Shown in pieces: positions 12,580-24,424 of a DNA stretch of 64,000 nucleotides. The DNA is from Erigeron canadensis (taxonomy: Eukaryota; Streptophyta; Magnoliopsida; Asterales; Asteraceae), in the NCBI RefSeq assembly GCF_010389155.1, contig NC_057761.1, positions 47,602,213 to 47,666,212 of the forward strand. The letters are read 5' to 3'. The notes under the pieces are model-generated. The model saw nothing but the letters and a program-made list of their open reading frames with translations, was not told the DNA's origin and did no database searches. The translations under genes and the position numbers were made by a program. The stretch's first letter is position 1. Each line of letters begins with the position of its first letter.

Positions 12580-12850
12580 TTAGACAGATGCTCGCGCGAT
12601 GCAGCGGCAATGACGGTAGCGACGACAGTGTGACGAAGGCGGCAGTGGCGATGTGCAATGGTGGTGGTGGCATGGCAGTGAATGTAATTTATTTGATGTA
12701 AGAGGGTTGATATGATTATTTAAGGGTTGAAAGATATATGGTGTAAGTTATTTCATTAAGGGTAATGAATAAATAATAAGGTAATATGGTAATTTTAAAA
12801 TCTTAATTACTTAAAAGGGATAACAGTTTGTTTTATATAGAAAAAAAAGA
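12580..12850 (-). mobile_element. Short Helitron (family A), minus strand
   Basis: On the minus strand the 3' end is GCATCGCGCGAGCATCTGTC followed by TAA (final CTAA before a T). The 5' end is TCTTTTTTTTCTATATAAAA after an A. It has a CCACCACC/GCCGCC-rich interior and no ORF. Confidence 0.6.
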
Positions 12851-12959
12851 TTTAAATATATAAATATAGATAATATTTCTAATAAATTTAAATTACAAAA
12901 TAAACCGATAAAGAAAAACATTTGGAGGTTATAACCCAAGTGAATAGCACATAACTGTA

Positions 12960-13355
12960 AAACATTTAATTAAACCCTAAACCCCAATACACTCCCTCTG
13001 ATTTTCTTGTTTCTTGCTGTTCCCGTTGGAGGTAAATGAATAAATCTTCATATCAAATTAATTTTTTTTTATAGCAACAGAGATAAATACACTATATATA
13101 TATATATATATGTTATAAGTATGTTAGAATTTGCCTTTCTATTAATCTATATGATGAAATTGTTCTCAGTGAGCTATTTAGATTGTCGAAATCAAATGCC
13201 TCTGACACATTCAATAATGGAATATATGTTTTATTGATTAATAATTGCTGCTGTTGTTGTTGTTGTTATTTGTCTTCGGTTATTAAATATATTTTTTTTC
13301 TTGTTTACTTGCACTAATATCTTTTAATTAATAGTAATAGGAGTTGGCCTCTGCA
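12960..13355 (+). promoter_or_regulatory. 5' leader of the PPR gene with likely 5'-UTR intron
   Basis: A donor at 13031/13032 (TTGGAG|GTAAATG) and an acceptor at 13340 (TAATAG|GAG) would remove a 309-bp intron that carries stops, a TA run near 13095-13112 and a (TGT)n run. The acceptor joins directly to the leader in front of the ATG at 13356. Inferred from consensus. Confidence 0.45.
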
Positions 13356-16300
13356 ATGTGGGTCAGATTGAGGTCAAGGCTATTCTTATCTACATCGTCG
13401 ATGTTGATTCAACGCGACATAACAAGAATTCCGATATTTTCAAGTGACTACATTTCTTCGTGCTCAACATCGTCTACGAGGCCATTTGTGTTTAATTACG
13501 CAACTCAGAGTCTTAAAGATGTGTGCCAGCTGTATAGATATATAAAGCCCCGAGATTACCATGATGGCAGGCCGAGAGGTTCGCTTTGGAGGGGAAAGAA
13601 GTTGCTGGGTAAAGAAGCTCTGTCTGTTATTTTGGGGTTAAAGAGAGTTAAAGATGATGAAGAGAAACTCGATAAGTTTGTTAAAATACACGTCTCGAGG
13701 CTCTTAAAGATGGATATGGTTGCTGTTCTCAATGAGCTTGAACGCCAAGAAGAAGTGCATTTAGCCGTCAAGGTTTTACTCATCCTTATTCCCTTTAATC
13801 TATTTAAGGTTTTGGACTTAGTATTTAGCAGTTGATATGTGTCTTTTAGTCGTTATAGTGATTGAATTATTTAATCATATGGTTAAAAACTGGATCAAGC
13901 TGCTGTATTGGTAATATTAAATTGAACTTTTTGAAAAATCAGAGAGTAAAACATTTATTGAACTTTAGGATCAAGCTGACGGCGGGTAGTTATGACAAGC
14001 AATTATTTACCAGCTAAAGTAGGCCGGATAAGTAGATTTTCTCAACCTAAACTGGTTTTTGTAGATTTGAAGCTAGAATTACTCATATAATTCCTGTTCT
14101 TCTATAGGTTTCAAGTGAAATATCTGCTTTTCTATGGTCGTTCTAATATCTACTTTAGGATGACTCCCTTACCAGCTTATGGAACTTTATTTAGCTTTTC
14201 GAGATTATCTGCGACATGTGTTCTGCTGCGATACTAGTAACATGAGTATTAAGAAACCATAATCACTCATGTTACGTAGGAGATAATATTAGGTGAAAGA
14301 CATGATTAGGTTAAAAGTGGACCTGACTGCATATGTGCTGTATCCAGTTATTTATGTTTTAGCGTAGTGTACAGGAATTTTGTTGTTGATAAAGGAGCAG
14401 AATAGTCTTGTAACCGCAAATATCATTCACTCTCCGAACTGTGATATAGAGTTCTTGTGTAACTCTGTTATGGGAATGTAATATTTTGGCACCAGTAATT
14501 CTACAACAGTCTTTATGTGCTTGCCTTTTTATACAGCAATGACCCGCAAAGCAACCCATAGTTCTGTTTTTTAGTGAGTTAAACACTTGGAGCAAACTAT
14601 CTGATGTGTAAGCTAACAAAAGTCAGAGTCAATATTTAGGCATGATAACCACGGGCCTTTGGCCTTAGTGGCGTCATCCCTCAGGTGCAAATGCTTTGTG
14701 GCCACTGTGGAGGACTTTCCTAGAAATTGGTCATGGGTTCAAATCCGTTCCCATCACTAAACATTGTCTAGAGCTAGTCCTTGGGGAACGGTCAGTTGGG
14801 TCCAAAGAACCTCGTTGTCAGGGTTTGTCCGCCGTTCTAAATCTTGTGCTATAATATTTAGACATGATAGACATCTTTTTTGTAGGGTTATATTCTTTTT
14901 TTACTCTCTGCATATGGAATGTCATGATTCTCATGACCATCTTTTCTTCAAGTGCAAGTTCTTAAAGAATGTGTGGGAGGAAATGATGAAGAGAGGAGAG
15001 TTAACTGGTTTGCCAGGCAATTGGGATGATATTGTTTTGTTCATGTCTATGTCTAACAGGTATATAAACAATGCAGTCACTTGTGTCGTAGGGAGATTAG
15101 TTATTAGTGCCTCCGTGTATTGCATTTGGCAAGAAAGAAATCAGAAGTTGTTTGGAAATGGTAGCAGAAGTGTTAAAGATGTCATTGAATGTATTAGTTA
15201 AACTATTAAGCCGAGATTTATGAGCTTAAAGATTAGAAGAACTAAATCTGTGATTAGGGTGTATAAGAATTGGGATGTTCAACCTAACTTTGCTGTAAGT
15301 AAATGATTTGGTGAGATGAATCTGAATTGGATAGCATGTGCAAATAGGAATACGAGGAGTGAAAGATAACACTGCTTGGTCCTGTGCTAGTGCAAACCTG
15401 ATGGTTTGTTGACTACTGGTGGGCTGTATTCCTGGATAAGAGCTACTTCTTTCTGAGTTTATTGTCTTTGGTCTAGAATGGGCTTTCTTTATTCAGTTTG
15501 CTTGAATGTTATATAACATTAGTTCTTTGAAAAATTTGTGTATTTACTTTGTTGAGCAGATTGGGCATGTCTAATGCTGCTACTTAGTAGATTGTTTATG
15601 TATTGCATTTGGTTTTAATATGCAGTTTACGTTTTGTTAAAAAAATATATATTTTGTTCTTTTTTACCTTTATCATTCCACATCAACTCTGTATAAAAGG
15701 GCTTCCTCCTTTCTGTGAAATAGTCTTTATGCTGCTTTCTTAGATCACCACTATCATATGCTGATATGCATTGCTAGAAGTTTCCTTCACACATGGCCAT
15801 CTATGTAGTCTTTTAGACTGTCTTGTATATATTGTAAGCATTAAAGCTAATTGGCTTTGCTAAACAGTGGCTAGTTGTATAGCACACTATCTTTAGCCAT
15901 GTTTGTATTCCCAGACATTTATATATGATTTATATGAGCATGTATTGCTGTTCCAAAGGCCATGAAAAAAATGAATAACACTTATAGCCTTATAAGTGGC
16001 AGTTATTTAGTTACAGATGGGTTGAATTGGGTCATGCCCTAACGAGTCTAATGGGTTGAAAGTTATCCAAAGTGTATTCCACATCCTTCCAAAGTGTTAT
16101 ATTATGTAGAATTTTGTAGCTATTTTGCACTATTATAGCTTGTGAAATCATATATAATACCAATATTCACTAAAATTTGTTCAGTAAAGTTATTGTGGGC
16201 ATGAACCTATACTAAATATAACCCATTTCAGTGTCAACCATTAAACATGTACTATGCTGCAAGGTTATATGTATGGAAATGTGACATATTATTCATGTTA

Positions 16301-16756
16301 GCCACTGGCGAATCATATAACTTTTATTAGTTGTTTTAGCTCACACCTATTCAATTGAAATTTCAGATGTTTTGGGTGATTCAAAAGCAAGACTGGTATA
16401 CCCCAGATGTATACTTGTACAAAGACCTGATTATTGCATTATCTAAATCTAAAAAGATGGATGAGGCAATGCAGTTGTGGGAAAGCATGAAAAAGGAGAA
16501 TTTGTACCCTGATTCTCAAACATACACTGAAGTAATTCGCGGGTTTTTGAGGTTTGGATCTCCTGGCGATGCTATGAACATCTACGAGGACATGAAACAG
16601 TCTCCAGATCCACCAGATGAATTGCCATTTAGAGTTTTATTGAAGGGGCTTCTGCCACATCCCTTGTTGAGGAACAAAGTGAAGCAAGACTTTGAAGAGA
16701 TTTTCCCTGATCAAAGTATTTACGACCCACCGGAAGAGATTTTTGGATTGCGTTAA
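13356..16756 (+). CDS. Short PPR protein, THA8L-like (2 coding exons)
   Basis: Predicted protein of 268 residues: exon 13356-13772 (139 codons), a 2.6-kb intron (AAG|GTTTTA ... TTTCAG|ATG), then exon 16367-16756, in phase 0. Residues 1-60 are rich in R and S with few acidic residues, like an organelle transit peptide. Residues about 70-140 hold a conserved helical region (GRPRGSLWRGKK, LKRVKDDEEKLDKF). Two 35-residue PPR motifs follow at 153-187 and 188-222, and the protein ends DPPEEIFGLR. This layout matches the THA8-like family (At3g46870, about 260 residues), small PPR proteins linked to organelle RNA binding and intron splicing. The ATG at 13356 is the first in frame after the presumed UTR splice. 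The name is from remembered family similarity; the organelle (chloroplast versus mitochondrion) is not settled by the sequence. Confidence 0.85.
14645..14865 (+). mobile_element. Intronic SINE
   Basis: An A-box-like TGGCCTTAGTGGC (14660-14672) and a B box GGTTCAAATCC (14736-14746) are followed by a body ending in TTGTGCTATAATATTT. The A-B distance (76 bp) is longer than in a tRNA, so there may be an insertion or another lineage. It sits in the PPR intron, next to a LINE remnant. Confidence 0.5.
14885..15310 (+). pseudogene. 5'-truncated LINE remnant (zf-RVT domain)
   Basis: The open frame up to 15201 encodes ECHDSHDHLFFKCKF, then VYCIWQERNQKLFGNG and RSVKDVIECIS, the hallmark of the zinc-binding region behind plant non-LTR reverse transcriptases. 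After the stop another frame continues with KIRRTKSVIRVYKNWDVQ, typical of the LINE ORF2 C-terminus. No reverse transcriptase core is present. It lies in sense orientation in the PPR intron and is not part of the PPR protein. Confidence 0.75.
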
Positions 16757-17877
16757 GGTGTTGTTTTTTATTTGGAAATTATATGATACATATCATTTGT
16801 CTAGAGATAGTATCCCGAGTCCCGACAGTTTCTGCTGTTTGCAACTTTTGGGCATACTATTTGAACCTTTATTAGCCACTTTAGAAAAATGTTTGTAAGT
16901 CTACATTTCTCGGTAGGAAACGAGTCAAGGTCAAAAAAGTGTTTCAGGTCAACAGAATCCGGACTTCATAGTCGTGTCAGTGTTAAATGTGTGCTTTGGA
17001 AACCCGGTGTTATTTAAAGGTGGGAAACCCGGACTCAGCGTTTTGCAAATGACACTGTTTTACTAATCCTTTTCAATGATCCACCACTTTTCCAAAAAGA
17101 TTAATTCCTTGATTGGGCTAAGCCCGTATAGTTTTGTCTCCAGAAACCAAGTTGATGACATCTTTTCTTGGTGCGGTAGACTGGAAGCGACCATGATGGA
17201 CTAGGATCTTCCTATGTTGGTTCGACAGAAACAATCATTGTGTATTATAAACTTTGTATTGAAATCGAATAGTAGTAAAATAAATAGTTTAACTATGGAT
17301 TAAGTGGATATCGATGTGTCCAATCATGTCAATTCTATGGTTCTTTTCTTTCTCATGCAACTTTGTGTGTTGCTAGGATTTGAGTGATGGATACCAAACT
17401 AACACTCACAGTAATTAACGTTATTGTTGAATATATGATTGGATGGCAGTCATACGACTTCTGACACTGTCACAGAGAAGATGGAGTACGTGATGGGCTT
17501 CTGAATGGGACCTAGACTCTAAGGTTGGGCCTGTCAAGTATATGGGCTTAAATGAAGATATTAGCTATGGCCTATGGGTAATACTCCAACGTCTCAATGC
17601 TGCTTCTTACCCTCTCTCAATTTTCAATCAATTTTGAAATGTATGTATTTATACATTTAGTAGTAATAATTTATATTCATATTTCTGACTTTAGGCTTTT
17701 ATTGTATTAACTAAAAAGTATCTTAGTATTCCTTATTTCATTTCGTGTATTGCTCTACATTATTCTCTTAAATATAAATACTTAGGGCAAGCCTGTCCCG
17801 TGAATTTTAAGTACCCTGCACGATAACATAATTTGGGTCCTCTGAACACTAAAAAAAAATTCATAAATAATACTTAA
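16757..17877. other. 3' flank of the PPR gene
   Basis: The first 200-300 bp are probably 3' UTR. The rest is non-coding with no repeat that I could classify. It ends at a Helitron terminus. Confidence 0.45.
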
Positions 17878-18552
17878 CTAGCTCATTATCCCGGGTAATA
17901 CCCGGGTATATCATAGGTATTTAGGTAATGAGCATACAAAATATATATACAAAAATGCAACATTACTTGCATCTTTATAAAAGTTGACAATAAAAATAAA
18001 GAACCATAGAATCGTTATCATGCCACAATTGAAAATTCTAAAATAGGTGACTAACACTCAGGCTAAAATGTTTTTACGTAGGACATAAACGTAAATGTGT
18101 TGATCAAATAGATAGTAATTATACATCTTACTTGCACTTCTTTTACTATACGATAATACGAATGTCTAACTATCATTATTGAACTCATACTAATAAACAG
18201 AAAACATAATTAAGAAAACAAAACTAAATTAAGTACGTAACACGTGTTTTTTGAAATCAAATTAAATTGCAAAAAATGATAATGATCAAGTTAAAAGGAG
18301 AATGAAAATAAAAATAATGAGATGTTATTCTTAAAAATTGATATTAGATCTTCAAAAATATGTTATTTTACATTAAGTTTGATTATTTTTGAGAAACTTC
18401 TTAATGATGGATTAAAAATGAAAATTTGATATGATGTCATAAATATATTTATATAAAAAAGTTAATTGATATAAAAAAAGTCTAGATATCCCTAGTAAGA
18501 TTTTCCCTAAACATAATGATGTAATAAAATCTTGTTTTATTTATATATAAGA
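17878..18552 (-). mobile_element. Helitron (family B), minus strand
   Basis: The 3' end on the minus strand is the hairpin CCCGGGTATTACCCGGG plus ATAATGAGCTAG before a T, almost identical to the end at 10856. The 5' end is probably TCTTATATATAAATAAAACA after an A at 18552. It is about 675 bp, non-coding and very AT-rich. Confidence 0.65.
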
Positions 18553-18818
18553 TAAGAAAGTAATTAAATGTAAATGTTTCAAATAATATTCTAAAATAGT
18601 ATATTAACAAAATTTATCTTTAAGAAACTAAAAATATATATATATATAAGTTGTTTTAACTAATAATTTATACAATGATTTGAAATTAACAGACCTAAAA
18701 ATGAAAAACTTAATTAAAGTTAACAAATGATATGAAAGTAACAGAGTTAATGGTATAATTACCTGAAAGTGAAACCAATCACAAAAAAAAATATTTGATC
18801 AACTTTGAATTACATAAA

Positions 18819-19263
18819 TCTAATACTATCTTATAAAGTATTTGTCATTTTCTTAAATGTCAATTAAGTAATTGAACTATCTAACTTACCCTTTTTTTTA
18901 TTCACAAATTTAAACATCTCTATCTAATATACCTATAATACCATTAAATCTTAACAATTCATTTTTCTCTCTTCTTAAATCTCAACAACTCATTTTTTTT
19001 ATCTCCTCCATAAATCATTTTATTCTTCTAATTCATTCAAAAAATTTTATCTCAAAAACCGTATATCGATAAATTATAAAAATTGTATGAATGTACTTAA
19101 AATTTCATAATCTTTCATTAGAGATGTCATTCGATATACTTTCGATGAATTTTTAAATCGCAGGGAAAAGCCCGTACGGTTAAGACATTTGGTTATCATA
19201 CTCTATGACTTGACCTATCACCCCCATCATTTCACCGCTGCAACGCGCGGACACTATTTCTCG
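18819..19263 (+). mobile_element. Short Helitron (family A)
   Basis: Starts TCTAATACTATCTTATAAAG after an A and ends GCAACGCGCGGACACTATTT followed by CTCG before a T. Close sister of the copy at 1570-2010, with the same CTCG terminus. Confidence 0.65.
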
Positions 19264-20522
19264 TAAATTAATATGTCGCATACGGTTATCAATTGTAAAA
19301 GTACCAATTAATATTCCTATCGTGTGGAGGCATGGAGCCGTAGAAGAAAGATGGACTAGGACTATAAATTACTCGGTCATAAACTAAATTATAATATGAA
19401 ACTACACGTTGTATAATTGGTGCTCCTATATTTTGTGTGTCCTTATATTGAGCCGGGTGCACATGTCAAGGGACGGGTCTGCATAATTGTAAAACAAGTA
19501 TTAAAGATTTAAAGTAAAACAAATATAACAAGATCTTGACCTTTAGATCATGGTTAAATTGATGCACGAAGATTCACGAGTCAATTGATGCACGATGATA
19601 TTCATTAAATGAGTATTTTCGGTAAAGCTTGTCTGAATTAATGATGAGTGTTCACCAAGATCAAATTCATGTATTTCGTATTTTCTTATCAATCAGTTAT
19701 GGAGTTTAGTGTTTGTTTTCTCAAATAGTATGTAATTTAGGTGTTGAAATTGCATGGGTATGTGAGAGAAAGTGTTCAAGACTAATTGAAATTACATCTT
19801 CTGTGTTGTTTGCTTTTACTATTGTGGTGATGGATCCCTAACAACTTTTACTGGATAACGTGTTCGAAATCCATGTTTTTATTTTTTTCCAACTTATAAG
19901 TCAACTTACCTTTTACATATATGTAAATACTTGAGTTCATTTGAATTTCGAAAAATCTTTCATTATTGCCATTTTAATTGAAATTCAAAGACAATGAGAT
20001 ACTTCCTATCACAACCATTGATGGTGCCAATTTAGGGATCAACGAATGTTGCTTTTAGGACTCCGTTGAGACATTATGAAAGATTTAAGTCTTTGGATTC
20101 CAGTGGGAGAATGATTGGAAGATTGAAACGTAAGAGAATTGACAAAAGGACATTACCAGGAGTGGAGCATGCGGCTTAATTTGACTCAACAAGGGAAACC
20201 ATATAGAACATTGTGCATTTAAGAGCTAGTAAACACTACAAGATCAAAGTGATGTTAATTAACGTAGAAGTTTGTTTATTTATTAGTAGATATATGGTAG
20301 ATCACACACCCTTAACAGAAAACAGGACGATAGACATATACTCGTATAATGTAGTACTAGCAGTCTCATGTATATATAGTATAGATACACAACATCCCCT
20401 ATGATTTGATCAAATGATTTTCATTATTCATAAGTTATCTGCACTTATAATGTGCATTAATTAACGTTATTACATACATACTAGCTAGTACTTTATTGCC
20501 AACGTTTTTTATATATATGAAA
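19264..20522. other. Intergenic, 3' side of the first glutaredoxin
   Basis: Contains the dispersed repeat at 19490-19615 (see 1385-1500). The remainder shows no supportable gene. Confidence 0.4.
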
Positions 20523-20828
20523 TCAAACCCATAAAGCTCCAGCACTAATGAGCATTGGCCTCAAAACCCTCTTAAGTTGAAGACTCATAATCTCATTAGT
20601 TCCGCCAACCAATTCACCCCCAATGAACACAACGGGGACTGTACCGCACCCTAGTCCAGACAATGCCTGCTCTATGTCTTGGCCTCTTGCTATCTCATCC
20701 AGCTCATACACCGTAGGATTCACACCAAAATCATTGAACAGAGACTTTATTGTGTGCGACAATATGCAAGAACTCTTGCTGAATATCACCACTGGCCTCT
20801 CGGACACCATTCTATTCACTCTATCCAT
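20523..20828 (-). CDS. CC-type-like glutaredoxin (ROXY family), active site CILS
   Basis: Intronless, 101 residues, the usual ROXY length. The fold signature is intact: [17 protein letters not shown], the TVP cis-proline turn, [17 protein letters not shown] and the C-terminal ALWV, close to the ALWL end used by ROXY proteins to act with TGA factors. The active site, normally CCMC or CCxS, reads C-I-L-S (residues 21-24), so only the first cysteine remains. VPVVF replaces the VPAVF of its sisters. It is about 88 percent identical to the copy at 53145 (12 differences over 101 by eye). Family role: nuclear or cytosolic regulators of TGA transcription factors in development, nitrogen and stress responses. 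Whether this form has redox activity is open. The ATG is followed directly by the conserved first helix. It points away from its three sisters. Confidence 0.92.
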   Translation of the reverse strand: MDRVNRMVSERPVVIFSKSSCILSHTIKSLFNDFGVNPTVYELDEIARGQDIEQALSGLGCGTVPVVFIGGELVGGTNEIMSLQLKRVLRPMLISAGALWV

Positions 20829-21190
20829 GTGTAAACCGGACGGACCTTATAACGTTTCAATTAGTATCGATGATCGATATTATGTTGATTAATATTGTGA
20901 TTGAAGTGTGTATATATAACGTATTAGTTACATTAGCTTGTTATGTGTAATGTGGGTGATTATGGGATCGGAGTATATATAGAGCGAGGTACGTTGTACG
21001 TAGAATAGGATAATATATGTGGAGAAAAGAGAATGTTTTTAGTTGGCAATGGATAGTGATATTCGGTTGTTCTAGCTAGCTATCTAGAAATGGAATTTGC
21101 ATAAAAAGTTGACAATAATAATACGTTAGAAAAAGTAGTAGGCCGGTAGAGAATCTATTTTTCTACGGAAGCATATATATAGATATAAGA
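20829..21190 (-). promoter_or_regulatory. Promoter of the 20.5-kb glutaredoxin gene
   Basis: On the minus strand a TATA box (CTATATATACTCC) lies at about 20981-20972. Two blocks are shared with sister promoters: ACATTCTCTTTTCTCCACAT (within 21013-21038; also at 55829-55855 and, with one change, 59088-59112) and ATATATGCTTCCGTAGA (21180-21161; also at about 52858-52876). Confidence 0.6.
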
Positions 21191-22098
21191 TATAGATCAC
21201 ATTTATATGTTCAAGTGTCTATGAGTACGGCTTTATATTCTATTCCTTTACGTACGTGCTCCAAGTTTTTATTTTCTGGTCTTTTCATCAATAACAAGGC
21301 TGCACTTAATTACGAGTACTATCAAAGTTTCTCGACTGAAGCTCCTTGGTAGTTAGCTTAGAATGCCTTTTTTTATTCTTTCTACTTTTTAGTATAGGGA
21401 CAAGCTAGCTATATGTGTAAAAAAAATATTGTTTGTTTTTGTTATTGCATGTATAATAAACTTTGAAAATCTTTACAAAAAACTTGCTGGTATACCAAAC
21501 TTAATTTGAATAATAAGTCTATTCTCGCTTTGACTTTTCTTCCTCTAATTTGTTTACAAGAACATCATCTCACATGCCAATACATTTTCAATTAAAGTTC
21601 TATGTTTGTAGGTGTTAAATGTAAGTATCCGATCCAGGTCGAGTATGTATGTATATATATTTCGATCCTGCTGTTTTCAATTACATTCTAACAAGTCGCG
21701 AGTAATAAAAAGACGACGTGTGATACTCTATATATGTAGATATGTATAAGATTTCTAATACGTATTCACGACCACTATATTTTTTTGGTCGTGAAAAGTT
21801 GTCCCTAACATTTAAAAAGATCATATTAATTTCCTTATTCATTTACCGTACACCTAAATCAAACTATCACAAAATAAAAAAAATAAAAAAAAGTTTTTAT
21901 AATATTTATGAGAATACGAGAGATGAAATCAGGATTGTTGCTTAATGCCTTAATTTGTCACGTATATTGACTAACTAGATTATGAACCTGCGTAATACGT
22001 GAGATAATATATATATTTATAAAAAAAAAATTAAAACTTATAATAAATGATAAGACATTTAGTTTAAAATTAAATTTTATATAAAATTAATTTGTTAT
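21191..22098. other. Intergenic, AT-rich, possible Helitron 3' end
   Basis: At 21975-21978 a CTAG followed by a degraded hairpin (ATTATGAACCTGCGTAATAC) looks like a minus-strand Helitron terminus; I could not find its other end. No gene seen. Confidence 0.35.
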
Positions 22099-22513
22099 CA
22101 CTACAAACAATGTTGCATTTATGCAAAATTTTAGTTAGCGTGAACAAGTTAAAAATTTTATTACGTTTTTATGTGTGTAAAAATATTTAAAAATAAAAGT
22201 GTGTAGAAATTTCTCTACACTAAAAAGTGTGTAAAACTAAACATTCACACTTTTTAGTTACATACTTTTTAGTGTGGACTTTCATAATTATTTTGTATCA
22301 CCTCATTTGTCCACGCTAACTTTTTTGTTATCGTAGACAAATGAGGTGTTACAAAATAATTGTCAAAGTACACACTAAAAAGTGTGAACTTTTAGTCATA
22401 TACACTTTTTAGTGTGGAGAAAATTCTACATATTTTTACACACAAAAAAACGTGACAAATATTTTAATATGTTCTAACTAAAAGTGTGGACAAATACAAC
22501 ATTATTTGTAGTG
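22099..22513. mobile_element. CACTA-type foldback MITE
   Basis: Ends CACTACAAACAATGTTGC and, inverted, CACTACAAATAATGTTG, with a perfect 3-bp target duplication TAT (22096-22098 and 22514-22516). Almost the whole 415 bp folds back on itself, centred on GCTAACTTTTTTGTTATCGT. The arms repeat the motif CACTTTTTAGTGTG several times. Non-coding. Confidence 0.85.
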
Positions 22514-22769
22514 TATATACACTTATTTAATCTATATTGATAATATCAAGATAAACTTAGTTTATAATATGGGTTTAACGGATGAACTAAATAAATATGT
22601 GGTATCATTTTATGACTTATTGTAAGTTGTATAGTTTATGAAAAACAAAAAAAAGTTATTAACATCTTGTATGTACGTTGTATAATTTATAATAAAAATA
22701 AAATTAGATTCGATATCGATTCATTAAAACGATTTGTATATTATTAGTATGCGTCTTGCAAAAAGGTTT

Positions 22770-23435
22770 TAACATTTTTTTATTATACTAAAGTACAATT
22801 CATCTAATAACTTATCGACCAATCATAGTTTTCGATTTTTTAAAGTTGACTTTATTTTAATTTTGACTTTAATTTATAGGTTTTTGGTTTTCGTCACAAA
22901 TTTACACTTTTTACCCAATGATTTCAATAAAATAAATAAAGAATAATAGCTAACATATATCCAATAAAATAATAGCTACGATATATTCAATAAAATAATA
23001 GTTAATGTATATCTTAATAATACGTTCTATCATATAAATAAATAAAATTTAGGTAAATATATTAAGATTTTTAAAAGTAATTGTACTTTTATCTTCTTTT
23101 GAAACTTTTAGTAATTATCATGACACATAAAAAAACAAAACATGTAAAAATATAATATTTATAGAAAACATATATAAAATTGTCATATTCTATCTGAAAT
23201 ACTTAGCTAAGTATGTCACAATTTTATAACTTTCATGGACATATTATGATTTTGTAATATTCAAATATCATAAACATGTCTCAGTAAACAACTTCAATGG
23301 ATATATTTTTTTAAAAAATATACTTAAAATTTTTTAATTAATAAGAATAGTAAACTAAATTTAAACCACAATAAAATAATATCTAATATTGATAATATCG
23401 TAAGCCCATGTATTGGACACATGTCTAATATCCAG
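22770..23435 (+). mobile_element. Probable Helitron remnant, partner of 27567-28658
   Basis: Its left part (TAACTTATCGACCAATCA) and right hairpin (CCCATGTATTGGACACATG, then TCTAATATCCAG) match the ends of the minus-strand element at 27567-28658. The terminal CTAG has decayed to CCAG. The 5' end is approximate. Confidence 0.45.
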
Positions 23436-23553
23436 TGATACACTATATAAATTCTAAATTAAAGTCATTACAAAATCAATTTTTGACAAAAATTATTCTT
23501 GAGTCTAAATCATAGACACATTAATTTTTACTCTACATTATCAATGTACATAT

Positions 23554-24063
23554 TAGGAATGAGCAAAAATCCCAAAAAACCGAAACCGAACCGGTACCGA
23601 ATATCGGTACCGATGATATTCGGGATCGGTATCAGTATTTGAGATTTGGGTAAAACGGGATCGGTACCAACCGGTACGGTACCGGTTCGATACCAGAAAA
23701 ACCGAATAAGAGTACCGATTAAGCTAATGAAGTTTATATAAATAATTTATATATTCTGCAAGTACGCATGTATACTACTATGTATTCTGTTGCTGCTACT
23801 ACAACACAATATTTATAAGAACATTTCCAAAATGTTTTAAGTCATTAGTTTTATTTTGAATAAACAAGAATACAGCTCCTGCAACTTGGATTCATGTAAA
23901 CGAAATTAAAACTAAGAAAGCAAAATCCAGTGGCAATGAGCTTTAAATTAAAGGGTTGTTTCTTTGAAGACGTATCAATGTATCATATGTTAAACAATGG
24001 TAACAAGGAGCTGAGTAAGCGAAAAGTTTATGTAACTTTATCTTCGTCCAAATAGAAACCGTA

Positions 24064-24105
<42 letters not shown>

Positions 24106-24309
24106 ACACCACCATTGAATTAACTAGCTATGAAAATTCGGTACCAATAAGGTATAGTGCCGAAAATCGCGGTACTGATACCGGTACCGAACCGGTACCG
24201 ATATAAGGGATTCGGTTCGGTATCGGTATTTGGTTTTAGGTATATTTGGTTTTGGTATTTCTCGATTTTGGTACGGTTCGATACCGGTACCATCCCGAAA
24301 CCATCCCTA
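23554..24309. mobile_element. hAT-like non-autonomous element with ACCGGTACCG repeats
   Basis: Ends TAGGAATGAG and, inverted, TAGGGATGGT, flanked by an 8-bp duplication with one mismatch (GTACATAT 23546-23553, GTACATAC 24310-24317). Both subterminal zones are packed with ACCGGTACCG and CCGAACCGGTACCG words in inverted orientation. The centre is unrelated and contains a (TA)n run (24067-24101). The short frames inside come from the repeats. Confidence 0.8.
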
Positions 24310-24424
24310 GTACATACGTTAAAAATATGGTATTTAGATTGTACTTTTCTAACAAAAACGTTAAGAGCTGTTAAAACCATGAAATGACTTTTCATATAAA
24401 AAACCCACAATGTAAATTTTATAA

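Noticed and set aside
14764..14930. N-terminal part of the open frame before the LINE zf-RVT similarity
   Set aside because: It runs through the SINE body; only the part from about 14920 resembles LINE protein.
24120..24410. Tyr/Arg-rich frames on both strands
   Set aside because: Translations of the ACCGGTACCG repeats of the hAT-like element.
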